Part shown: one piece after another, positions 1-6,650 of the stretch
Layout of the letters: each line of letters begins with the position of its first letter
Numbering within the stretch: the stretch's first letter is position 1
Assembly: GCA_017414585.1 (NCBI GenBank)
Contig: JAFQLN010000195.1
Coordinates: 1-7,801 of the forward strand
Direction of reading: 5' to 3'
Origin: Clostridia bacterium
GTDB lineage: Bacteria > Bacillota_A > Clostridia > Oscillospirales > CAG-272
Length of the DNA stretch: 7,801 bases
Notes under the pieces: model-generated
Told to the model about the DNA's origin: nothing
What the model saw: only the letters and a program-made list of their open reading frames with translations
The model's database searches: none
Made by a program: the position numbers and the translations under genes

Positions 1-548
1 TCCGGTGGTGTTCCAGATTCGGCACGGAAGAGATCACCGTTTTAGGATATCCCGGTACCGGCTCGTATGCTTCCTGCGCTATGGCATTTGTCATCACCGC
101 CTTTGCCGACAAACCCGATCTCGTCTGGGAACTGCTTCGCTCCCTGATTCCGCCGTATGACAGGTCTTTCTACAACAATGTCTATCCCGGCATCCCCGCC
201 CTGCGCTCCATTTATCTGCAGCAGACAGAGGAACTTGCGGATTACTACCAGGTTTATCCTCTCGCCGGCGGATACACCACGGAAAAATACGATCCCGAAC
301 ATCCGCTCACGGCTGAAATGCTTGACGAACCCGCATTTTTCACCCGGTGGGATGAAGAGAAAGTCGAAACCGTCTTTGATTTTCTCGACCACGGCGTTAC
401 TGTCTCCGTCATGGATACGCTCCCGGAAGATATCGCCGCCATCGTACACGAGGAAATCTCCGCGTATCTCGCCGGACTGGGGACAGCGGAGGACTGCGGC
501 GAAAAAATCCGGTCCCGCGTCGAAATCTGGTATGCCGAACATAATTGA
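1..548 (+). CDS. C-terminal part of a solute-binding-type lipoprotein (first of three paralogs, 5' truncated)
   Basis: The reading frame is open from the window edge (first full codon at position 3) to a TGA at 546-548, so about 181 C-terminal residues are visible. It aligns by eye with the ends of the two downstream proteins. Shared landmarks are LGYP near the start (LIGYP in both paralogs), a D-x-x-W-E-L-L helix, a YDPEHP segment (HNPYDP and YNPERP in the paralogs), and a closing block of E-E-I-S, G-x-x-x-A and R-S-R-V-x-x-W-x-A-E-H. Solute-binding proteins of bacterial ABC importers are lipid-anchored outside the membrane and capture sugars or oligosaccharides; that role is inferred from the paralogs. 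The signal peptide, lipobox and propeller half, if present, lie left of the window. The next gene starts 11 bases after the stop, so the two are probably co-transcribed. An internal ATG at 81 is not a start, because homologous sequence continues upstream of it. Confidence 0.85.
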   Translation, partial: RWCSRFGTEEITVLGYPGTGSYASCAMAFVITAFADKPDLVWELLRSLIPPYDRSFYNNVYPGIPALRSIYLQQTEELADYYQVYPLAGGYTTEKYDPEHPLTAEMLDEPAFFTRWDEEKVETVFDFLDHGVTVSVMDTLPEDIAAIVHEEISAYLAGLGTAEDCGEKIRSRVEIWYAEHN

Positions 549-559
549 AAGGAAAATCT

Positions 560-2845
560 ATGAAAATCAGCAGAATCATCGCTATATTTCTTACCGCTGT
601 CCTGCTTTGTGCCTGTACTCCCGCCGATTCGGTGCAGTCGGACACGGACACAGCCGAAGCGGATATTCTGACCGGCATCTTCACAGCCTCCGTTATCCCC
701 CATCCGCAGGAATACGAAATCCATCCGCAGATTCCGCCTGTGTGGGATGAAGAAACCGGTACGGTCACATGGGTCGGCGTCATCACCGCGCGATTCCCCA
801 CACCGGACGGTTTCGAGAACACAAGCGAATATTTTCTTCTCACCTCGGATAAAAACGGCACGCTTCTGCAGACCGCTCCGATCACTGTCCCGCTTGACGG
901 AAAGCAGTTTATCGAAGGCGGGTGCATCCGGAACGGCACTCTCACAGCGGGCATTCTCGTGCAGGACGGGGAAAGACATACCCGCCGCATTCTGCGCTTT
1001 GACCCGGCTGACGGGACTTCGGCGCTTTCCGATCCCATCGACCATCTCTTCACCGGGTCGCCCTATATCAACAAACTTCTCGTTTCGGAAGACAGAATCT
1101 GCCTTCATACCGACACGGAACTGCTTCTCTTGGACGAAAACAGCGGACTGCTCGCAAGAATCAGCTTTGTCTTCCCACCGGATGCGCTGTGTCTCTCCCC
1201 GGACGGCGTTTTTCATGTGCTTCTTGACAACGGACGGGGGCAGATGCTCTATCCTGTCGATCCCGAAAGAAAATCCCTCGGAACGGGTGTGAGTTTATCC
1301 GACAGCTATGTACGGAACGTACTTTTCTCCCCCGACGGCACGCTGTATTACACCGATGCATCCGGACTTTTCGCGTATGCCCCGGACAAAAGCTCCGAGA
1401 TCATGAATTTCGAGCATTCCGGCACGGAACTCTTTCACCTGACAGTTCACGCCACTCTCGGCAGCACATGCTTTTTCGCCGTGGAAACCGGTTATACAAA
1501 TCCATCTCCGCAGTTTGCCGTATTCACAAAAGCGGAGGATCTGCACCTGTCGTCCGTGTGCACCCTGTCGCTGGCAGCCGCTTCGCTGAACTACGAACTG
1601 ACCGATCTGGTAAACGAATTCAACCGCTCGCATCCCGGCATCCGCGTACAGATCACGGATTATTCCGCATACAACACGGCGGACAATCCCGCAGGCGGCA
1701 AGGAAAAACTGCTGTTTGATCTGTCCGTCGGCAATGTTCGTCCGGATATTGTATATGCCCACTGGGATGCCGATGTCATGCGCTATCTGCTCCGCGACGG
1801 GCTGTATCTCGATCTGTACACCTTCCTTGACAAAGATCCGGATTATGCAAGAGAGGATTTTCTCGGCGCATATCTGCGAACCTATACCATAAACGGAAAT
1901 CTCTGGGGCATGACGCCGTATCTGCACGCCACAACACTGGTCGGAACGAAGAATTCGCTCAGCGGCAGAACTTCGTGGACAGCACAGGAAATGCTCTCGT
2001 TCGCGCGCTCCCTGCCCGATGCGGTTTCCTTCACCGATCATATGTCGCTTCATGACCTCGAATACATGATTCTCGGTGACAGCGGCTACGGAACCTTCAT
2101 CGAAAACGGCACATTTGCATCCGCGGCTTACGAAAACTGGCTGACACTGATCGAACATCTTCCCGCTTACCGTCCCGACGAACCGACTTCCGCGGATGAA
2201 ATCGAAGCGATGCGGTACGGGGAATTCCTCGCCCGAAAAAACGGACAAACCGTCGTTACGCCGTATAATCTGTCTTCTGCGGAAGCATGGCACGGCATCC
2301 GCGCGCTGTTTGACACGGACGAAACCGTTCTGATCGGCTATCCAACCCAAAGCGGCGGATATGCATCCGTCTCTGCCGGGCCTTCCTTTCTTATTACATC
2401 TTTCACAGAGATGCCGGACATGGCATGGGAACTGGTCAAAACCTGCTGTCTTCCGCCCAAAGGAACGAACCGCACATTCACGGCAGGACTGCCGCTTCTG
2501 AAATCCGATCTCATCGCCGAAACCGGCAAACTGACCGGAAAAACGGTCATCTCCTACTATACCGGCGGATGCACAACCCGCGAACACAATCCGTATGACC
2601 CGTTTACCGAAGAGGATCTGAAAAAACCGGGGGTCTTCGCGCTTTTCACCGAGGAGGATGCGTCCGCGCTGCTCAATTATCTCGACAATCACGCCGGAAT
2701 CCCCCTCGCCGACCGGCTTCCCGAAGAAATCGACGCCGTTTTCCGTGAAGAAATCTCCTCATTCCGAAATGGAATTTATACAGCGGAGGAATGCGTACAG
2801 CGGACACAGTCGCGGATCGCGCTCTGGCTGGCGGAGCAAAAATAA
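560..2845 (+). CDS. Lipoprotein with beta-propeller-like N-terminal half and extracellular solute-binding C-terminal half (paralog 2)
   Basis: This 761-residue protein starts at ATG 560, which has AAAGGA at 548-553 six bases upstream. The frame extends back to a TTG at 545, but that lacks a well-placed ribosome site and would lengthen the signal peptide. Residues 1-19 form a lipoprotein signal peptide: MKISR, a hydrophobic core, and lipobox L-C-A-C with Cys19 as the lipidation site. Residues of roughly 45-330 read as short beta-rich repeats with S-P-D-G turns near residues 213 and 256, typical of WD40/NHL-like propeller blades. From about residue 335 the sequence looks like a family-1 sugar-binding protein: E-L-T-D-L-V-N-E-F-N, HPGI-x-V-x-I-T-D-Y, R-P-D-I-V, a G-R-T-S-W block near 468 and LIGYP near 592. 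The ligand cannot be read from sequence. The protein is nearly twice the usual 400-450 residues of such binding proteins because of the extra N-terminal half. No transporter membrane or ATPase subunit lies nearby, so a sensing or binding role without dedicated transport is possible. Confidence 0.85.
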   Translation: MKISRIIAIFLTAVLLCACTPADSVQSDTDTAEADILTGIFTASVIPHPQEYEIHPQIPPVWDEETGTVTWVGVITARFPTPDGFENTSEYFLLTSDKNGTLLQTAPITVPLDGKQFIEGGCIRNGTLTAGILVQDGERHTRRILRFDPADGTSALSDPIDHLFTGSPYINKLLVSEDRICLHTDTELLLLDENSGLLARISFVFPPDALCLSPDGVFHVLLDNGRGQMLYPVDPERKSLGTGVSLSDSYVRNVLFSPDGTLYYTDASGLFAYAPDKSSEIMNFEHSGTELFHLTVHATLGSTCFFAVETGYTNPSPQFAVFTKAEDLHLSSVCTLSLAAASLNYELTDLVNEFNRSHPGIRVQITDYSAYNTADNPAGGKEKLLFDLSVGNVRPDIVYAHWDADVMRYLLRDGLYLDLYTFLDKDPDYAREDFLGAYLRTYTINGNLWGMTPYLHATTLVGTKNSLSGRTSWTAQEMLSFARSLPDAVSFTDHMSLHDLEYMILGDSGYGTFIENGTFASAAYENWLTLIEHLPAYRPDEPTSADEIEAMRYGEFLARKNGQTVVTPYNLSSAEAWHGIRALFDTDETVLIGYPTQSGGYASVSAGPSFLITSFTEMPDMAWELVKTCCLPPKGTNRTFTAGLPLLKSDLIAETGKLTGKTVISYYTGGCTTREHNPYDPFTEEDLKKPGVFALFTEEDASALLNYLDNHAGIPLADRLPEEIDAVFREEISSFRNGIYTAEECVQRTQSRIALWLAEQK

Positions 2846-2925
2846 TTTTCCGTTCGGATGCAACGAATCGCCGCAAAAAGCAGTTATATCATAACAGAAC
2901 AACAACATACCCAAGGAGGTACTTT

Positions 2926-5304
2926 ATGAAAAAATATCGTCTGACTGCCCTTCTGCTCGCTCTGTGCGCCGTTCTTCTGCCCTCATGCACACGCAGTACG
3001 GTCAAGGATAAAGCCGACGGAAACGGTGAACAGATCGCCGCATCCGCAGAAAAAGAGAAACCGCAGCTGCTTACGCACATTTTCCGCAGCTCTGCCATTG
3101 CACTCCCGGAGGGATACCGGCTGAATGAATCGGTGCCGCCGCAGTTTAACAAAGACGAAAACAGCATCACCTGCCTCTGTTCCGTAACCGCGGAAATGCC
3201 CGATCCCGCCGACCCGGAACGTGTGCAGTATGTCCGCGAAAACCACATTCTTACCGTTTCCGCAGACGGTACGGTCATCCGCGATCTGCTCTTTCAGCCG
3301 GATGCCCTCGAAAACGAAAATGCCGGTATGCAGGGCGGCGTGTTCACGGACGACAGCTTCCTCTGTCTTGCCTGTGCATATGACCCCGACAGGGATGTAG
3401 AAACCTACTATCTGGTAAAATACAGCTTTTCCGACGGAAGCACGGTTGTCTCCGACAGTCTGCAGCCGCTCTTTGCCGAAACGGACAACGCACGTCCGTG
3501 GTTCTCCATCAACGCTGTCGCAGCGGACAAGGACGGATGTATCTACCTCAATTCCGAAAGTGAAATTCTTGTGCTCGACGCGAATTTTGTGAAAAGTTTT
3601 TCCGTCTTCGCAGAAAGCTGGATCAACGGACTGACCGCCTCCCCCGACGGAACGGTTTACGCCTCCGGACGCTTTGACGGCGAAACGGGGCTGTGCCCGA
3701 TTGACAAAAGCACGAAATCCTTCGGACAGAAGCTGGAGGGTATCAATTCCCTCGACGCTTTTTACTTCGGCGGCGGTTATGACATCTACTTCACCGATGA
3801 TGCGGGACTTTACGGACTGAACTTTGCGGCAGAAGGCGAAGAAAGCACGCCCGAAACGGTCATGAACTACCAGAACTCCGATGTCAGCGAACTGGATATC
3901 CTGTGCGTGATCGACGAGACAACCCTGCTTGCCGCCGAACGCGATCCGGAAACTTTCGACACCATCTTCTCTCTGTACAAAAAAGCGGATGACGTCGATC
4001 TGTCCTCCGTAAAGGTCATCGAGCTGGCGGCAAACGGACTCGGCTACACACTTCCCGCACAGATTGTTGCCTTCAATAAAGCCAACCCCGACTGCCGCAT
4101 TGTCGTCACGGACTACAGCACCCTTGCGGATTATCAGGAAGCGAATCAAAAGCTCTCGCTTGACGTTATAAACGGCACGATCAGACCCGATCTTATCATT
4201 GCATCCCCCGATTCCGACCTGCCCGCCCTCATCCGGCAGAACGTTCTTTACACCGATCTCTACCCCTATATCGACCGTGATGCAGACTGTTCGCGGGAGG
4301 ATATTTTCGGAGCTGTACGGCGGATGTACGACGATAACGGCAAACTTTATGCGCTGACCAACGAATTCAGCGTGCGCACACTGCTTGCTCCCGACAGCAT
4401 CCTCGGCGGCCGCACATCCTGGACCTTCTCCGAGCTGCTTACATTTGCTGAAAGCCTGCCCGCAGACACGGAGCTTCTGATAGATATGACCCAGCAGACT
4501 GCGGCGGGAATCCTCTTCGGCGCGGGCGGATACGGTGCGTTCATCGACATGAAAACCGGAGAAGCGCATTTTGACTCGGAGGACTTCATCCGTTATCTCG
4601 AATTTCTCGCCTCCCTCCCCGCCGATATCGACTATGACGCTCTGCCCGATGACTACCGCGAAACCCGTTATGAACGCCGCCTGAACGGAAAGGCAGCGCT
4701 GGAAACAAAGGATATCCGCGAGGTCTACGACTGGCTGCAGATGCAGGTGCTCTTCGGAACAGAGGATTACACGCTCATCGGCTATCCGGTCAGTGCGGAA
4801 GGATTCGGCTCCTTTGCCCAGCCGGGTGACACCTATATCATCACCTCGTACGCGGATTACCCGGCTGAAGCGTGGGAATTCGTGAAAAGCATCGCCATGC
4901 CGGCATACGATGAAAACCGCGGAAGATTCATGGGCGTGTATTCGTTCCCGATTCTCAAATCCCTCTACGATAAGGTAACGGAGGAATGCTTCAGCTATCA
5001 GTACCGCTTCCGTCTGGACGGCACGGGCGGCGGTTCGAGCACCTACAATCCGGAAAGACCCCGTACGCAGGCGGATTACGATTATCCCGTTGTTTTCGAC
5101 TTCTTCACGGCAGAGGATCAGGCGGCGCTGCGCGACTATCTCGACAACAAAGTCGGCGCGGACAGCTCTGCCCTCATCTCCGACGAAATCACTGCGATTG
5201 TGAACGAAGAAATTTCTTCCTTCCTCGCGGGAATGCGGAATGCGCAAGCTGCGGCGGATATGATTCAGTCGCGGGTATCGCTCTGGCTGGCGGAGCATGA
5301 ATGA
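2926..5304 (+). CDS. Lipoprotein with beta-propeller-like N-terminal half and extracellular solute-binding C-terminal half (paralog 3)
   Basis: This 792-residue paralog of the preceding gene starts at ATG 2926, chosen for the strong AAGGAGG at 2913-2919 and the signal peptide that begins there. An ATG at 2791 lies inside the previous gene and is rejected. The signal peptide runs M-K-K-Y-R-L, a Leu/Ala core, then lipobox L-P-S-C with Cys21 lipidated. Residues of roughly 50-360 are propeller-like, with D-K-D-G-C-I-Y near 202, S-P-D-G-T-V-Y near 239 and a Y-F-T-D-D-A-G-L-Y turn near 286. From about residue 365 the solute-binding half begins (IVAFNKANPDCRIVVTDYS), with R-P-D-L-I, G-R-T-S-W near 494, G-G-Y-G-A-F-I, LIGYP near 618, and the shared end E-E-I-S-S-F, then Q-S-R-V-x-L-W-L-A-E-H-E. 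It lies 80 bases after paralog 2, looser than the 11-base gap before that gene, but I see no clear promoter in the gap. A strong terminator follows. The substrate is unknown. Confidence 0.87.
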   Translation: MKKYRLTALLLALCAVLLPSCTRSTVKDKADGNGEQIAASAEKEKPQLLTHIFRSSAIALPEGYRLNESVPPQFNKDENSITCLCSVTAEMPDPADPERVQYVRENHILTVSADGTVIRDLLFQPDALENENAGMQGGVFTDDSFLCLACAYDPDRDVETYYLVKYSFSDGSTVVSDSLQPLFAETDNARPWFSINAVAADKDGCIYLNSESEILVLDANFVKSFSVFAESWINGLTASPDGTVYASGRFDGETGLCPIDKSTKSFGQKLEGINSLDAFYFGGGYDIYFTDDAGLYGLNFAAEGEESTPETVMNYQNSDVSELDILCVIDETTLLAAERDPETFDTIFSLYKKADDVDLSSVKVIELAANGLGYTLPAQIVAFNKANPDCRIVVTDYSTLADYQEANQKLSLDVINGTIRPDLIIASPDSDLPALIRQNVLYTDLYPYIDRDADCSREDIFGAVRRMYDDNGKLYALTNEFSVRTLLAPDSILGGRTSWTFSELLTFAESLPADTELLIDMTQQTAAGILFGAGGYGAFIDMKTGEAHFDSEDFIRYLEFLASLPADIDYDALPDDYRETRYERRLNGKAALETKDIREVYDWLQMQVLFGTEDYTLIGYPVSAEGFGSFAQPGDTYIITSYADYPAEAWEFVKSIAMPAYDENRGRFMGVYSFPILKSLYDKVTEECFSYQYRFRLDGTGGGSSTYNPERPRTQADYDYPVVFDFFTAEDQAALRDYLDNKVGADSSALISDEITAIVNEEISSFLAGMRNAQAAADMIQSRVSLWLAEHE

Positions 5305-5321
5305 CAGCTTCATATCATAAC

Positions 5322-5365
5322 AAAAATTTCCCGGGCAGCCCTTTTGAGCCGACCCGGGAATTTTT
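5322..5365. terminator. Bidirectional intrinsic terminator between convergent genes
   Basis: The left arm AAAAATTTCCCGGG (5322-5335) pairs with the right arm CCCGGGAATTTTT (5353-5365), with one bulged base and a 17-base loop. The A-rich and T-rich flanks make it work in either direction. It would end the lipoprotein array on the plus strand and the Cys-rich mini-protein transcript on the minus strand. Confidence 0.88.
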
Positions 5366-5401
5366 AATATGCCGGAAATTTCACCGTCCGCGCAATGCCG
5401 T

Positions 5402-5566
5402 TCAGTGACAGCCGCAGCCGCCGCTGGAACCGAGATATCCGCCGCAGCCGTTATTATTGCAGCCGTTGTCACAGCCGCAGCCGTCAAAGCGGTTGTTGAT
5501 GAGCAGGTAAGCGATGATCACAGCGATGATGATGACGCCCCAGCTTCCGTTATTGTTACAGCACAT
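5402..5566 (-). CDS. 54-residue Cys/Gly-rich single-membrane-segment protein (YjcZ-like small spore protein candidate)
   Basis: Reading the minus strand from ATG 5564-5566 gives 54 codons ending in TGA at 5402-5404. A perfect AAGGAGG lies at 5574-5580, seven bases upstream, which strongly supports this start. Residues 1-9 are MCCNNNGSW. Residues 10-23 form a hydrophobic segment (G-V-I-I-I-A-V-I-I-A-Y-L-L-I). Residues 24-54 are polar and rich in Gly, Asn and Cys, with repeated G-C-G-C and N-G-C motifs. There are eight cysteines (2, 3, 30, 32, 36, 41, 51, 53). The layout of a short W-G/hydrophobic stretch plus a Gly-rich region recalls the YjcZ/YjoB-type small sporulation proteins of Bacillus and the high-cysteine mini-proteins annotated in Clostridia. 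That assignment rests on pattern, not alignment. A role in the spore envelope, with disulfide cross-linking or metal binding by the Cys cluster, is inference supported by the sigma-K-like promoter upstream. The antisense plus-strand frame is a composition shadow. Confidence 0.8.
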   Translation of the reverse strand: MCCNNNGSWGVIIIAVIIAYLLINNRFDGCGCDNGCNNNGCGGYLGSSGGCGCH

Positions 5567-5595
5567 GGTATTGCCTCCTTTCCGTTGATCTGTTC

Positions 5596-5624
5596 TATCT
5601 TATGCCGCCGTGCGACAGGTTGTG
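5596..5624 (-). promoter_or_regulatory. Candidate sigma-K-type (late mother-cell sporulation) promoter for the Cys-rich mini-protein
   Basis: On the minus strand, CACA (5621-5624) is followed by exactly 16 bases and then CATAAGATA (5596-5604). This matches the published Bacillus sigma-K pattern (mACm, 16-17 bases, CATAnnnTA) at every specified position. Transcription would start about 15-20 bases before the ribosome site of the 54-residue gene. I see no convincing sigma-A promoter in the same orientation. Sigma-E uses a similar -10 (CATACAnT) and matches less well. The motif is short, so this is a prediction. Confidence 0.5.
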
Positions 5625-5628
5625 ACAG
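5611..5628 (+). repeat. Two direct repeats TG(C/T)GACAG one helical turn apart
   Basis: TGCGACAG at 5611-5618 and TGTGACAG at 5621-5628 are spaced exactly 10 bases start to start. They lie just upstream of the -35 box of the plus-strand promoter and overlap the spacer and -35 of the minus-strand candidate promoter. The position suits a regulator that binds one face of the helix. No specific regulator family is recognised, and the repeat may be chance. Confidence 0.35.
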
Positions 5629-5633
5629 ACCTC

Positions 5634-5662
5634 TTGACAAACGGAACGTGCTGATTTACAAT
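5634..5662 (+). promoter_or_regulatory. Near-consensus sigma-A promoter
   Basis: The -35 TTGACA (5634-5639, a perfect match) is followed by a 17-base spacer and the -10 TACAAT (5657-5662, five of six). Transcription should begin near 5669, giving a leader of about 80 bases before the 83-residue gene at 5750. This is the strongest vegetative promoter in the window and probably drives the 83-residue gene and the CYTH gene together. Confidence 0.8.
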
Positions 5663-5749
5663 AAAAAGAAAAACGGACGCATTCCGCGGGTATAAAATGC
5701 TGTACAGCGGGAAACTCTAGGTTTAAATCTTTTTTCAAAGGAGGCAGAC

Positions 5750-6001
5750 ATGGAGAAAAACCCGAACAAACCGCGGATGTGGCTGGATGACGAACGGATT
5801 GCCGCAGATACGTTTTTCAAATCCCCCGGAGATACCCGTCTTTCCGACGCTCCCATGAACGCGATCGCCGGAATGCCGCTTGCGGATCTGACGCCGGCGG
5901 AACAGGCAGGTGTGCTCTGCACCGACGCGGATGTACGTGAAGAACTGCTCCGCTCCCTCAAGGGTGGAGCACCGCGCAAACCGCAGCAGAACAGCATCTG
6001 A
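5750..6001 (+). CDS. 83-residue hydrophilic protein of unknown function
   Basis: I do not recognise this gene. ATG 5750 is preceded five bases upstream by AAAGGAGG (5737-5744), and a near-consensus sigma-A promoter lies at 5634-5662, so expression is well supported. The 83-residue product has no signal peptide or membrane segment and should be cytoplasmic. It starts MEKNPNKPRMWLDDERI and has a central N-A-I-A-G-M-P-L-A-D-L stretch. A likely helical segment follows (L-T-P-A-E-Q-A-G-V-L, then D-V-R-E-E-L-L-R-S-L), and the tail is basic and Pro/Gln-rich. There is a single Cys. It lies 43 bases upstream of the CYTH gene with no terminator between them, so the two are probably co-transcribed. A functional link to triphosphate metabolism is possible but is only guilt by association. 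Confidence 0.78.
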   Translation: MEKNPNKPRMWLDDERIAADTFFKSPGDTRLSDAPMNAIAGMPLADLTPAEQAGVLCTDADVREELLRSLKGGAPRKPQQNSI

Positions 6002-6044
6002 CCGTTTCTCTGTCAATGACAGTCATCCGGCAGATCGGAGAAGC

Positions 6045-6554
6045 ATGAACATCGAAACCGAACGCAAATTTCTCATTGAACGTCCCACGGAAAATCTTCT
6101 CCGCGCACAGCCGGGTATCCGGATTCTCGATATGGTGCAGACCTATCTCATGCCGGACGGAAATACGGAACGCCGTGTGCGCAGAATCACGGAAAACGGT
6201 GCGGACTCCTGTATCTATACGGAAAAACGTCCTGTAGACGGATCAAAAATCAGCCGCTATGAAGACGAGCGCACGGTTTCCGAAGAAGAATACCGACGTC
6301 TGACAGCGGACTGTATTTCCGAGCTGACAAAAACCCGCTTCTCCTTCCCTTACGGCGGACACACCGTTGAAATCGACATCTACCCGTATGACATCGGCGG
6401 CGACGCGCTGGAAGGCAAAGCAGTTCTTGAAGTGGAGCTATCCTCGCCGGACGAAGCGTTTGATCTGCCCCGGTTCATTACCGTACTGCGGGAACTGACC
6501 GGCACGCGGGAATTTTCAAACAAGGCACTCGCCAAACCGAAACGCGCTGAATAA
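6045..6554 (+). CDS. CYTH-domain (triphosphate tunnel metalloenzyme) protein
   Basis: This 169-residue protein has the signature N-terminal E-x-E-x-K motif at residues 4-8 (ETERK), followed by F-L-I. Further residues match the charged eight-strand tunnel that binds a triphosphate and divalent metal. These are R-R-V-R-R at 43-47, Y-T-E-K at 58-61, T-R-F at 97-99, E-I-D-I-Y at 109-113, L-E-V-E-L at 128-132 and S-N-K-A-L-A at 158-163. Family members include class IV adenylate cyclases, thiamine triphosphatases and inorganic triphosphatases. In Firmicutes most are orphans of the YjbK type, probably triphosphatases, so a hydrolase is likelier than a cyclase, but the substrate cannot be read here. 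ATG 6045 is chosen because the motif begins at residue 4 and GGAG (6037-6040) lies four bases upstream. The open frame extends 45 codons further up into the preceding gene without family sequence. It probably forms an operon with the 83-residue gene. Confidence 0.9.
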   Translation: MNIETERKFLIERPTENLLRAQPGIRILDMVQTYLMPDGNTERRVRRITENGADSCIYTEKRPVDGSKISRYEDERTVSEEEYRRLTADCISELTKTRFSFPYGGHTVEIDIYPYDIGGDALEGKAVLEVELSSPDEAFDLPRFITVLRELTGTREFSNKALAKPKRAE

Positions 6555-6576
6555 TCACGCTGTCCAAAAACAGCAG

Positions 6577-6629
6577 ACTGCCGCACAGGTCACCGGAATC
6601 ATCCGTTCCCATGCGGCAGTTTTCTTTTA
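6577..6629. terminator. Intrinsic terminator after the CYTH gene, possibly bidirectional
   Basis: ACTGCCGCA (6577-6585) pairs perfectly with TGCGGCAGT (6612-6620), followed by TTTTCTTTT. The 26-base loop holds a smaller CGGA/TCCG hairpin. On the opposite strand the stem is followed by CTGCTGTTTTT, so it may also end the minus-strand hydrolase gene that stops at 6651. Confidence 0.85.
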
Positions 6630-6650
6630 TCCCTTGCCAATACCTGCCCG

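Noticed and set aside
1295..2692. 465-codon minus-strand frame opposite paralog 2
   Set aside because: Antisense shadow for the same reason: no family motif, and the plus-strand gene is certain.
2846..2925. Separate promoter for paralog 3 in the 80-base gap
   Set aside because: TATCAT-like strings occur, but no -35 is at a suitable distance, so read-through from upstream is the simpler view.
2983..5487. 834-codon open frame on the minus strand opposite paralog 3
   Set aside because: It lies wholly antisense to a well-supported lipoprotein gene. Its product is a low-logic string without domains or a ribosome site, as expected from GC-rich codon bias.
5402..5566. Mini-protein as a ranthipeptide/SCIFF-type modified peptide precursor
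   Set aside because: It has a membrane segment and no cleavable leader pattern, and no radical SAM maturase lies nearby.
5369..5695. 108-codon Ala-rich plus-strand frame
   Set aside because: It is the antisense of the Gly/Cys-rich mini-protein (GCC/GCA runs opposite GGC/TGC codons). It has no ribosome site and runs through the divergent promoters.
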